Assembly: GCF_030766825.1 (NCBI RefSeq)
Contig: NZ_JASFDV010000065.1
Coordinates: 1-41,935, forward strand
Source: Nocardiopsis sp. CC223A
GTDB lineage: Bacteria; Actinomycetota; Actinomycetes; Streptosporangiales; Streptosporangiaceae
Direction of reading: 5' to 3'
DNA: 41,935 bases
The notes beneath the pieces are model-generated. The model was not told where the DNA came from. It saw only the letters and a list, made by a program, of their open reading frames with translations, and ran no database searches. Shown here piece by piece: positions 23,841 to 30,696 of this stretch (position 1 is the stretch's first letter; each line of letters starts with the position of its first letter). A program made the translations under genes and the position numbers.

Positions 23841-24866
23841 TCACACCTGGAGGCCGCCGGGGGGAGCCCCGGCCGCCGCGGCCGGGCCGGTGGTCTCCCC
23901 GGCGACCAGGCGCACGGGCAGCACCGCCTCCGCGGGGGCCGCGCCGTCGATCCGGGCGAGGGCGCCGGAGACGGCCGTGCGCGCCATGAGCTCCGCGTCC
24001 TGGGCGACCGTGGTGATGCGGGTGAAGGCGCTGCGGGCGAAGCGGGAGTCGTCGTAGCCGACCACGGACATCCGTTCCGGCACACCGACGCCCGCCCTGG
24101 CCAGGGCCTCCAGGACCCCCAGCGCGCACCGGTCGTTGAAGGCGACCACGGCCGTGGGGGGTTCGCGCCGGGCCAGCAGCTCCCGCGCGCCCGCCGCGCC
24201 CTCGACCTCGGTGGGCCCCCCGCCGACCACCTCGACCGTGTCGGCCAGGCCGTGGCGCCGCGCCGCGTCGAGGAAACCCGTGCGGCGCTCGGCGGCCCCG
24301 GCGGCCGTCCCGCCGTCGATGTGGGCGATCCCGCGGTGGCCGAGCCCCACCAGGTGGTCGACGGCCAGGGACACGCCGGTGACGTCGTCGGCGCGTACGA
24401 CCCCCACCCCGGGGACGGCGCAGGGACCGGTGACGAAGAGCGTCGGCACCTGGTCGGCGAGCCGCGCAAGGGCCGCCCCGTCCATGCCGCCGCCCAGCAG
24501 GACGACCGCGTCGCAGCGTTCGCGCAGCAGGGCCCGGGCCGCGGTCGCCTGGTCGCGGCGGGGTGTCACGGCGCTGAGTGCGACCTCGTACCCGCTGTCG
24601 GCGGTGGCCGCGTAGATCTCCTCGACCAGGTCCGCGTGGAAGGGGTGCTGGAGGTGGAAGGCGACGCCGAGCAGCCGTGAGCGGGCGCGGCGGAGCTTGC
24701 GGGCCCGGTCGTCGGGCACGTAGCCCATCTCCTCGGCGATGCGCTTGACCCTGGCCCGGGTGGCCTCGCTGGCACCGGGCGCGCCGCGCATCACGATGGA
24801 CACCAGGGCGGTGGAGATGCCCGCCTCCCGCGCCACGTCGGCCATGGTGGGACGCGTTCCGCCCAT
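23841..24866 (-). CDS. LacI-family transcriptional regulator
   Basis: The 341-aa product starts at 24866 after AAGGGGGG. The N-terminal HTH is TMADVAREAGISTALVSIVM, and the hinge helix is YVPDDRARKLRRARS. A type I periplasmic-binding-like effector domain follows (LLGVAFHLQHPFHADLVEEI, HRGIAHIDGG, MSVVGYDDSRFARSAFTRITTV). It would bind the two operators at 24903-24942 and control both itself and the divergent dehydrogenase/isomerase pair. The effector is probably a sugar or polyol; which one is unknown. Confidence 0.93.
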   Translation of the reverse strand: MGGTRPTMADVAREAGISTALVSIVMRGAPGASEATRARVKRIAEEMGYVPDDRARKLRRARSRLLGVAFHLQHPFHADLVEEIYAATADSGYEVALSAVTPRRDQATAARALLRERCDAVVLLGGGMDGAALARLADQVPTLFVTGPCAVPGVGVVRADDVTGVSLAVDHLVGLGHRGIAHIDGGTAAGAAERRTGFLDAARRHGLADTVEVVGGGPTEVEGAAGARELLARREPPTAVVAFNDRCALGVLEALARAGVGVPERMSVVGYDDSRFARSAFTRITTVAQDAELMARTAVSGALARIDGAAPAEAVLPVRLVAGETTGPAAAAGAPPGGLQV

Positions 24867-24900
24867 CGGGCCCCCCTTGTCGAGATCCGCTTGACCACTG

Positions 24901-24944
24901 AAACTAGTACGTTCTAGTCTAGCCGAACTAGAACGTACTAGTTT
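24901..24944. promoter_or_regulatory. Nested LacI operator pair within a perfect 18-bp inverted repeat
   Basis: The arms 24901-24918 and 24927-24944 are perfect reverse complements over 18 bp with an 8-bp spacer. Each arm contains its own 16-bp pseudo-palindrome with a central CG: ACTAGTACGTTCTAGT (24903-24918) and ACTAGAACGTACTAGT (24927-24942), 24 bp apart centre to centre. A central CpG is typical of LacI-family sites. The rightward promoter TTGACC (24891-24896), 18 bp, TAGTCT (24915-24920) is overlapped by the first site, so repression by occlusion is likely. The AT-rich sequence stands out from its surroundings. Confidence 0.82.
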
Positions 24945-24961
24945 TCCTTTCGGAGGCCGTC

Positions 24962-26020
24962 GTGAGCGTTCCCGCCACCCCACCACCCGCAGACCCCGCC
25001 GACCGCGAACTCCTCCTCGGGGTCATCGGCGCGGGGCGGATCGGCGCCAACCACGCCGAACTCCTCGCCCGTCACGTCCCCGGGGTCCGCCTCGCCGCCG
25101 TCGGCGACGTGTCCCTGAAGGCCGCCGAGGAACTGGCGGCGCGGCTCGGCGCCCCCGTCGCCACCGCCGACCCCCACGAGGTGATCGGCCGCCCGGAGAT
25201 CGACGGGGTGATCATCACCGCCCCCGCCCGCGAGCACACCGCCCTCGTGGTGGCCGCGGCCGAGGCCGGCAGGCACGTGTTCGTGGAGAAGCCCATGGCG
25301 GTCACCCTGGCCGACGCCGACCGGGCGATCCGGGCCGCCGAGCGCGCGGGCACCGTCCTCCAGGTCGGCTTCAACCGCCGCTTCTCCCCCGGGTTCGCCG
25401 CGGCGGGCGCCGCGATCGACCGGGGCGAGATCGGCACACCCCACCTGATGCGGTCGCTCACCCGGGACCCCGGCCCCTTCACCGCCGACCCCGCCCGCAT
25501 ACCGCCGTGGACCATCTTCCTGGAGACCCTGATCCACGACTTCGACACCCTGTGCCGGCTCAACCCCACCGCCGCGCCGGTCCGGGTGCACGCCGTCGCC
25601 GACGCCCTGATCCGCCCCGACGCCCGCCCCTCCGGCCACCTCGACACCGCCGTGGTGACCATCTCCTTCGACAACGGCGCCATCGCCACCGCCGAAGCGA
25701 GCTTCTCCGCCCTGTACGGCTACGACGTGCGCGCCGAGGTGTTCGGCTCCCGGGGCATGGTCACCATGGGGGACGGCCGGAGCACGGACATGACCCTGCA
25801 CGGCGCCGACGGTATCCGGATCGACACCTCACGGCGGGACACCGATCTGATGCGGCCCGCCTACCTGGCGGAACTGACCGCGTTCGCCGACGCCGTCCGC
25901 ACCGGATCGCCCGCACCGGTCGGCGGCCGGGACGCGCGCACCGCCCTGTCGATCGCGCTGGCCGCGGTGCGCAGCGTCCAGGAGGGGCGGCCCGTCGAGA
26001 TCACCGAGGTGGACGGATGA
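24962..26020 (+). CDS. Gfo/Idh/MocA dehydrogenase (LacI-controlled)
   Basis: The 352-aa product starts at GTG 24962 with GGAGG upstream. The Rossmann motif GVIGAGRIG comes after about 18 variable residues. Lys110 is in VEKPMAV, and the active-site pair is in LIHDFDTLCRL. VGFNRRFSPGFAAA and FGSRGMVTMGDGR match the inositol 2-dehydrogenase group. It overlaps the next gene by ATGA (26017-26020), so both work in one pathway. It may oxidise a second inositol isomer or another sugar; the separate LacI control argues for a different inducer from the main iol operon. Confidence 0.9.
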   Translation: MSVPATPPPADPADRELLLGVIGAGRIGANHAELLARHVPGVRLAAVGDVSLKAAEELAARLGAPVATADPHEVIGRPEIDGVIITAPAREHTALVVAAAEAGRHVFVEKPMAVTLADADRAIRAAERAGTVLQVGFNRRFSPGFAAAGAAIDRGEIGTPHLMRSLTRDPGPFTADPARIPPWTIFLETLIHDFDTLCRLNPTAAPVRVHAVADALIRPDARPSGHLDTAVVTISFDNGAIATAEASFSALYGYDVRAEVFGSRGMVTMGDGRSTDMTLHGADGIRIDTSRRDTDLMRPAYLAELTAFADAVRTGSPAPVGGRDARTALSIALAAVRSVQEGRPVEITEVDG

Positions 26021-26802
26021 CCCCCTTCACCCTCGCCGCCTGCGCGGAGATGCTCTACCTCGACCTCCCCTTCACCGACCGGGTCCGGCGGATCGCCGAG
26101 CGCGGCTTCCAGGTGGAGATCTGGGACTGGTCCGCCAAGGACATCGGGGCCCTGGCCCGCACCGGCGCCGCGTTCTCCTCCATGACCGGCTACCTGGACG
26201 GCGACCTCACCACGCCGGACGGCGCGGACGCCCTCCTCGCCTCGGCCCGGGAATCGGTGCGGGTCGCCGCGGAGCTCGACTGCCCGCGGCTGAACCTGCA
26301 CGGCACCGGCCTCGACGGGCGCGGCCTCCCGGTGCGCCCCGTGGCCGGGGAACCCACCCCGCGGATGTGGTCGGACGCCGCCGACACCCTGCGCCGTGTC
26401 GCGGAGGTCGGCGAGGAGGCGGGGCGCGTGTTCACCCTGGAGAACCTGAACCGGGCCGTCGACCACCCCGGGACCCCCTTCGCCCGGGCCGCCGACACCC
26501 TGGCGCTGGTCCGGGCCGTGGACAGCCCCCACCTGCGGATGAACCTGGACCTGTACCACGCCCAGATCGGCGAGGGGAACCTCATCGCCCTGGTCACCGA
26601 GGCGCTGCCGTACGTGGGCGAGATCCAGGTCGCCGACGTGCCCGGCCGCCGTGAGCCGGGCACCGGGGAGATCCGCTACCCGGCCGTGGCCGCCGCGCTG
26701 GACGAACTCGGCTACCGCGGCGTGGTGGCCCTGGAGGGCTGGGCCTCCGGCGACCCGGACGCGGCGCTGGACGCCTTCCGTTCGGCCTTCACCCCGCCCT
26801 GA
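26017..26802 (+). CDS. Hydroxypyruvate isomerase-like TIM-barrel protein
   Basis: The 261-aa product has LAACAEMLYLDLPFTDRVRRI, EIWDWSAKDI, LNLHGTG, TLENLNRA, MNLDLYHAQIGEGNL, EIQVADVPGRREPGTGEI and YRGVVALEGW. These are the blocks of the Hyi/OtnI family of the AP-endonuclease-2 superfamily, including the two catalytic Glu positions (TLENLN and VALEGW) and the metal-binding region. These enzymes isomerise small 2-keto sugars or acids. Paired with the dehydrogenase by ATGA overlap, it probably isomerises that enzyme's keto product. The true substrate is not known. Confidence 0.85.
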   Translation: MTPFTLAACAEMLYLDLPFTDRVRRIAERGFQVEIWDWSAKDIGALARTGAAFSSMTGYLDGDLTTPDGADALLASARESVRVAAELDCPRLNLHGTGLDGRGLPVRPVAGEPTPRMWSDAADTLRRVAEVGEEAGRVFTLENLNRAVDHPGTPFARAADTLALVRAVDSPHLRMNLDLYHAQIGEGNLIALVTEALPYVGEIQVADVPGRREPGTGEIRYPAVAAALDELGYRGVVALEGWASGDPDAALDAFRSAFTPP

Positions 26803-26825
26803 CCGCCGCCGGTCGGGGTAGACTC

Positions 26826-26891
26826 GCGGCGGCGATGGATCCCGCCGGGGCACCCGCCCGAACCGCCGGTCGGCCGATGGTTCCTGCACCG
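26826..26891 (+). ncRNA. Fluoride riboswitch (crcB motif)
   Basis: The sequence has the crcB-motif order: GGCGATGG with a nearby CCCGCC closing strand, then GAACCGCC, then a short hairpin, and then CCGATGGTTCCTGC. The two GATGG-containing segments and the AACCGCC joining region are the conserved fluoride-binding and pseudoknot parts. A -10-like TAGACT lies at 26819-26824 just upstream. A universal-stress gene and two crcB genes follow directly, the expected regulon. A G/C-rich hairpin just before the ribosome site may be the expression platform, but I cannot tell transcriptional from translational control. Confidence 0.88.
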
Positions 26892-26932
26892 TTCTCACGG
26901 GGCGGGTCCGGCCTGCCCGGAAAGGTTCGGCG

Positions 26933-27481
26933 ATGACGCGCACACCACCGCAGCCCGCGGTCTCCAGGATCACCCCGTTCGCCGGTCACCCCCTGGTGGT
27001 CGGGGTGGAGCCGGAGCCGCCCGACCTGCTGCCGCTGACCGCGGCGTCGCTGGCCGCCGCCACCGGGGCGCCGTGCGTCTACTTCGCCTACGCCGACCCC
27101 GCCCGGTTCACCGTCCAGGAGTACCCCGACGGCACGGTCCGGCATGAACCCGTGGACGCCGACTCGGTGGACGACTCCTGGTCCGCCGTGCGGGACGCGC
27201 TGCGCGCCCGCCTCACCCGGGCCCTCGCCCCGGTGGCGGTGCCCTGGGAGTTGCGCTACCTCGCCGGGCGCCCGGACCGGGCCCTGACGCACCTGGCGCG
27301 GGCGGTCGACGCGGCGGCGATCGTCGTGGGCACCCGCGCTCCGGGGGCCGGTGCGCGGATCCGGGAGTTCGTCGAGGGGTCGGTGGCGGTGCACCTGGCC
27401 CACCACCAGCACCGGCCGGTGATCACCGTGCCCCTGAGCGTGGTCGACTGGAAGGACACGGCGAGCCCATGGGACCGGTGA
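26933..27481 (+). CDS. Universal stress protein-like (UspA fold) in the fluoride operon
   Basis: The 182-aa single-domain protein starts at 26933 after GGAAAGG. PLVVGVEPEPPDLLPL and AAIVVGTRAPGAGARIREFVEGSVAVHLAHHQHRPVI carry the UspA features, including the G-x-R-x(n)-G-S-V segment that contacts ATP in nucleotide-binding members. USP genes are known members of fluoride-riboswitch operons in actinobacteria, but their role is unclear. It overlaps the first crcB by 13 nt. Confidence 0.85.
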   Translation: MTRTPPQPAVSRITPFAGHPLVVGVEPEPPDLLPLTAASLAAATGAPCVYFAYADPARFTVQEYPDGTVRHEPVDADSVDDSWSAVRDALRARLTRALAPVAVPWELRYLAGRPDRALTHLARAVDAAAIVVGTRAPGAGARIREFVEGSVAVHLAHHQHRPVITVPLSVVDWKDTASPWDR

Positions 27482-27915
27482 GCGCTCCGCGTCCCCGGCC
27501 GCACATCCTCGGCCTGGCGCTGCTGGTCGCGGCCGGGTCGGCGGTCGGCACCCTCATGCGCGCGGGCATCGGGTCGGCCCTGCCCGCCGGGGCGGGCCAG
27601 TGGCCGTGGGCGACCCTCGGCGTCAACCTCCTCGGGAGCCTGCTGCTGGGCGCGCTCCTGGAGGCCCTCTCCCGCGCGGGCGAGGACACCGGGTGGCGCA
27701 GGCGGGTCCGCCTGGGCGTGGGCACCGGCGTGCTCGGGGGGTTCACCACCTACAGCACCTATGTGGTCGAGATCGACCGGCTCGCCGACGCCGGGCACCT
27801 GCCCGTCGCCGCGGCCTACGCGGTGGTGAGCGTCGCCGCCGGTGTCGCCGCGGCCGGTCTCGGCGTCGCGGCGGTGGCGGCGGTCGCGCGCCGTGCGGGA
27901 AGGGGGCGGCGATGA
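27469..27915 (+). CDS. crcB: Fluoride channel subunit (CrcB/Fluc), first copy
   Basis: The 148-aa protein has four hydrophobic helices. The Fluc signatures are GTLMRAGIGS in TM1, GVNLLGSLLLG in TM2 with its conserved Asn, and GVLGGFTTYSTYVVE in TM3. The last is the Na+/fluoride region with the TTYST motif. Short proteins like this form dual-topology or paired-subunit channels that let fluoride leave the cell. It overlaps the next crcB gene by ATGA, so the two are probably made as a heterodimer pair. Its Arg-rich C-terminus is not conserved. Confidence 0.93.
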   Translation: MGPVSAPRPRPHILGLALLVAAGSAVGTLMRAGIGSALPAGAGQWPWATLGVNLLGSLLLGALLEALSRAGEDTGWRRRVRLGVGTGVLGGFTTYSTYVVEIDRLADAGHLPVAAAYAVVSVAAGVAAAGLGVAAVAAVARRAGRGRR

Positions 27916-28286
27916 CCCTGCTGCTGGTGACCGCGCTGGCCGGCGGGGCGGGGGGCGCCTCCCGCTTCCTCGTCGACACCGCGCTGGCCCGGGCCCACCG
28001 GACCCGGCTGCCGCTGGGCACCATGACGGTGAACGTCTCCGCCTGCCTGCTGCTGGGCCTGCTGACCGGGTACGCCCTCGCCCACGGGCCCGCCGGTGAA
28101 CTCCCGGCGGTCGCCGGGGTGGGGTTCCTCGGCGGCTACTCGACGTTCAGCACGGCCTCGGTCGAGGCGGTCCGGCTGCTGCGCACGGGCTCCTGGGGGG
28201 TCGCGCTCGTGTACGCCGGGGGGATGCTCCTGCTCGGCCTGCTCGCCTCCGCGCTGGGTATGCTCGTCGGCGGCCTCCTCCCCTGA
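27912..28286 (+). CDS. crcB: Fluoride channel subunit (CrcB/Fluc), second copy
   Basis: The 124-aa, four-helix partner of the preceding subunit has GGAGGASRFLVDTALA, GTMTVNVSACLLLG with the pore Asn, and GVGFLGGYSTFSTASVEAVRLL. Adjacent, differently charged crcB copies usually give heterodimers with opposite membrane orientation: copy 1 is Arg-rich at its C-terminus, copy 2 is not. It is the last gene of the fluoride operon. Confidence 0.93.
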   Translation: MTLLLVTALAGGAGGASRFLVDTALARAHRTRLPLGTMTVNVSACLLLGLLTGYALAHGPAGELPAVAGVGFLGGYSTFSTASVEAVRLLRTGSWGVALVYAGGMLLLGLLASALGMLVGGLLP

Positions 28287-28362
28287 CCGGGCGACACGTC
28301 CTGTTCACGGTCCCGTCCGCGTAGGGGACACTGGGGCGGTGAACCACCCAGAGGGAGAACGG

Positions 28363-28617
28363 ATGGACGAGGCGGCGATCCGCGTCTACGGGGCCGACTG
28401 GTGCCGGGACTGCCGGCGCACGAAGAAGCGGCTCACCGAGCTGGCGGTGCCCTTCGAGTACATCGACGTCGAGCACGACCCGGCCGCGACCGAGCGGGCG
28501 CGGGAGATCTCGGGGAGGACGAACATCCCGGTGGTCGTCTATCCGGACGGAACCCACGACGTCGAACCGGACGACGCGCGGGTCGAGGCCAAGCTCCGCG
28601 AACTGTCGGTGATCTGA
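28363..28617 (+). CDS. Glutaredoxin/mycoredoxin-like protein
   Basis: The 84-aa thioredoxin-fold protein has active site WCRDC (Cys14 and Cys17). The cis-Pro segment TNIPVVVYPDGT follows, then VEPDDARVEAKLREL. Length and CxxC fit the actinobacterial mycoredoxin-like group, which uses mycothiol in place of glutathione. The start at 28363 follows GGGAG. A GTG at 28339 lies close to a GACACT -10-like hexamer and would be an alternative leaderless start. It lies 76 nt after crcB and appears to have its own promoter. Confidence 0.88.
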   Translation: MDEAAIRVYGADWCRDCRRTKKRLTELAVPFEYIDVEHDPAATERAREISGRTNIPVVVYPDGTHDVEPDDARVEAKLRELSVI

Positions 28618-28632
28618 GCCGGGGCCGGCTCA
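28615..28632. terminator. Compact bidirectional hairpin including both stop codons
   Basis: TGAGCCGG (28615-28622) and CCGGCTCA (28625-28632) form a perfect 8-bp palindromic stem. It contains the TGA of the glutaredoxin gene and, on the other strand, the TGA of the aminotransferase gene. The convergent genes are only 12 nt apart. Confidence 0.6.
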
Positions 28633-29853
28633 GCCGGCGGCGCGCACCGCCTCCCCCATGCGCCGCACCGCCTCGGTGAGGATCGCCCCGGACGTGGCGA
28701 AGTTCAGGCGCACCCGGCCCGCGCCGCCGGAGCCGAAGGCATGCCCGGAGCTGAGCGCCACCCGCGCCCGGTCCAGGAAGACGCGCGCCGGACCGGCCAG
28801 CTCGGTGACGGTTCCGGGTCCGTCCGTGTCGCGGGGGTCGTCGAACCCCGACCCGCGGCAGTCCAGCCAGGCCAGGTAGGTGCCCTCCGGCGGGGTGTAC
28901 CCGACGCCGGGCAGGTGCTCGGCGAGCAGTCGGCCCAGCAGCGCCCTGTTGGCGGCCAGGCCCGCCAGCAGGGCGTCGAGCCACGCGCCGCCCTCGTTCA
29001 GGGCGGCGGTGTGCGCCAGCACCCCGAGGTGGCTGGGCCCGTGGCCGACCTCCTCGGGCATGCGGGCCAGGTCGTCCGCCGCCCCGGGTCCGGCGAGCAC
29101 GAGCCCCGCCTTGAGCCCGGCGAGGTTCCACGCCTTGGAGGCCGAGGTGACCGCGAAGGCGTCCTCGGCTCCGTCGACGCCGAGGTAGGGCGTGAACCGC
29201 GCGCCGTCGAGCACCAGCGGGGCGTGGATCTCGTCGGAGACCACCCGGACGCCGTACTCCCGGGCGAGGGCGGCCACGGCCGCGAGCTCGTCCGGGGTGT
29301 GCACCGCGCCGGTCGGGTTGTGGGGGTTGCACAGCAGGTGGGCCGGGCGGCCGCCGCGGGCGCGGGCGGCGGCGTACGCCTCCCCCAGCGTGTCGAGGTC
29401 GATGCGGCCGTCCGCGCCGAGCGGTGCCGCGGCGACGCGCCGGTCGGCGTGGGCGACGAAGGCGTGGAACGGCGGGTACACGGGCGGGTTGACGATCACC
29501 GTGTCGCCCGGACCGGTGATCAGGCGCAGGACCTCGACGATGCCGAGCATGACGTCGGGGACGAGGGCGGTGTGCTCCACGTCCGGGCCCTTCCAGCCCC
29601 AGCGGCGCTGTGCGAACCCCGCCAGCGCCTCGGCGTAGGCGCGCCCGTCGGCGGGGTAGCCGGTGTCGCCGAGCTCCACCGCTCGGTGCAGGGCCCGGGC
29701 GACCGGCTCGGCCAGGGGCACGTCCATCTCCGCCACCCACAGGGGCAGCACGTCCTCCGGGTAGGTGCGCCACTTCATGCTGGTGCGCCGGCGCAGGTCC
29801 GCGACCGTCCGCTGTTCCAGGGGGTTGGGCATGTCCGCGGCCGTGTGCTCCAT
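28630..29853 (-). CDS. MalY/PatB-type PLP aminotransferase (cystathionine beta-lyase-like)
   Basis: The 407-aa fold-type I PLP enzyme forms a Schiff base through Lys240 in SASKAWNLAGLKAG. LPLWVAEMDVPLAEPV at the N-terminus, GYPADGRAY, NPPVYPPFHAFV, NPHNPTGAVH and VSDEIHAPLV are the MalY/PatB hallmarks. Members cleave C-S bonds of cystathionine or cysteine conjugates, and some are also regulators. The start at 29853 follows GGGGAG. It is downstream of the TetR gene on the same strand but separated by 127 bp that includes a possible TetR-gene terminator, so it is probably independent. Confidence 0.9.
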   Translation of the reverse strand: MEHTAADMPNPLEQRTVADLRRRTSMKWRTYPEDVLPLWVAEMDVPLAEPVARALHRAVELGDTGYPADGRAYAEALAGFAQRRWGWKGPDVEHTALVPDVMLGIVEVLRLITGPGDTVIVNPPVYPPFHAFVAHADRRVAAAPLGADGRIDLDTLGEAYAAARARGGRPAHLLCNPHNPTGAVHTPDELAAVAALAREYGVRVVSDEIHAPLVLDGARFTPYLGVDGAEDAFAVTSASKAWNLAGLKAGLVLAGPGAADDLARMPEEVGHGPSHLGVLAHTAALNEGGAWLDALLAGLAANRALLGRLLAEHLPGVGYTPPEGTYLAWLDCRGSGFDDPRDTDGPGTVTELAGPARVFLDRARVALSSGHAFGSGGAGRVRLNFATSGAILTEAVRRMGEAVRAAG

Positions 29854-29980
29854 GTTCGCTCCCCGGGGTCGGATCGGCCGCCCGGCGCGGTGCGGTCCGC
29901 ACCCGCGGCCCTCTCGGATCTCCCTTGTATCCGCTGCCGGCGGGCCCCGGCAACCCCCCGGCCCGTGCCGCCGGGGCGGG

Positions 29981-30583
29981 TCAGGTGTAGAGGTCGGCGA
30001 TCGCGGAGAGCACCCGGTCGCGGGCGGCGTCGGCGCTCTCGCGGCCGATGAGGACGTAGTAGGCCAGGCCTTCGGCGAGGGCGGCCAGGGCGACCGCCTC
30101 CCGGCCGGGGTCCACCGCGGCCGGGAGGGCGCCGGTCTCCCGGTCCCGGTGCAGCAGGTCGGCGAGCCGCCCGTGGAAGCGCTCGTAGTCGCGGCGCATG
30201 CGGGCGGCGATGGACTCCTCGGACAGGGCCAGGGCGGTGAAGGACTGGCGGATGCGCATGTGGGTGCGCGTGGCGGTGTCGTGGGGGATCAGCTCGGTGA
30301 GCACCACGGTCAGCGCCTCGCGGGGCGGGGCGTCCGCGCCGACCCGGGCGGCGATGCGGGCGCTGCTCAGGGCGTTGGCCCGGTCGAAGGCGGCCTCGAT
30401 CAGCTCGTGGCGGGCGGGGAAGTAGTGCTGGACCCGGCCGGGCGAGACCCCGGCGCGGGCGGCGACCGTGCTCTGCGACACCGCCGCCAGCCCCTGGTCG
30501 GCCACCACCTCCAGGACCGCGTCCGCGATCTCGTTCCGGCGCCGGTCGTAGGCGGCCCCCCGGCCGCGGGCCCGCCGCTCCAT
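29981..30583 (-). CDS. TetR-family transcriptional regulator
   Basis: The 200-aa product starts at 30583 with AGGGGG upstream. The N-terminal HTH is DAVLEVVADQGLAAVSQSTVAARAGVSPGRVQHYFPARHEL. The C-terminal ligand and dimer domain (ALTVVLTELIPHDTATRTHMRIRQ and following) is helical and variable. It diverges from an MFS efflux gene, and matching palindromes flank both starts, so it should repress both. A hairpin at 29935-29952 downstream may end its transcript. Confidence 0.92.
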   Translation of the reverse strand: MERRARGRGAAYDRRRNEIADAVLEVVADQGLAAVSQSTVAARAGVSPGRVQHYFPARHELIEAAFDRANALSSARIAARVGADAPPREALTVVLTELIPHDTATRTHMRIRQSFTALALSEESIAARMRRDYERFHGRLADLLHRDRETGALPAAVDPGREAVALAALAEGLAYYVLIGRESADAARDRVLSAIADLYT

Positions 30584-30602
30584 CGCCACCCCCTCTTTTT
30601 TC

Positions 30603-30616
30603 GATGTGATCGCATC
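30603..30616. promoter_or_regulatory. TetR operator, site 1
   Basis: GATGTGATCGCATC is a 14-bp palindrome with one mismatched pair, 20 bp from the TetR gene start. Its core ATGTG-AY-CRCAT recurs at 30662-30675. Confidence 0.65.
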
Positions 30617-30661
30617 GGTTTGACCGGACCATCGTAGCCCGGCTACGGTCACAGGCAAAAC

Positions 30662-30675
30662 AATGTGACCACATC
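30662..30675. promoter_or_regulatory. TetR operator, site 2
   Basis: AATGTGACCACATC contains the near-perfect palindrome ATGTG-AC-CACAT and matches site 1. It lies 22 bp upstream of the MFS start, where it would block its promoter. A third palindrome GTAGCC-C-GGCTAC (30634-30646) lies midway between the two sites. Confidence 0.65.
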
Positions 30676-30696
30676 GCTTTATTGCGGAGGGGCGTC

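Noticed and set aside
29935..29952. Hairpin TGCCGG/CCGGCA as a firm terminator of the TetR gene
   Set aside because: The stem is only 6 bp with no T-tract, so it is mentioned only as a possibility in the TetR entry.
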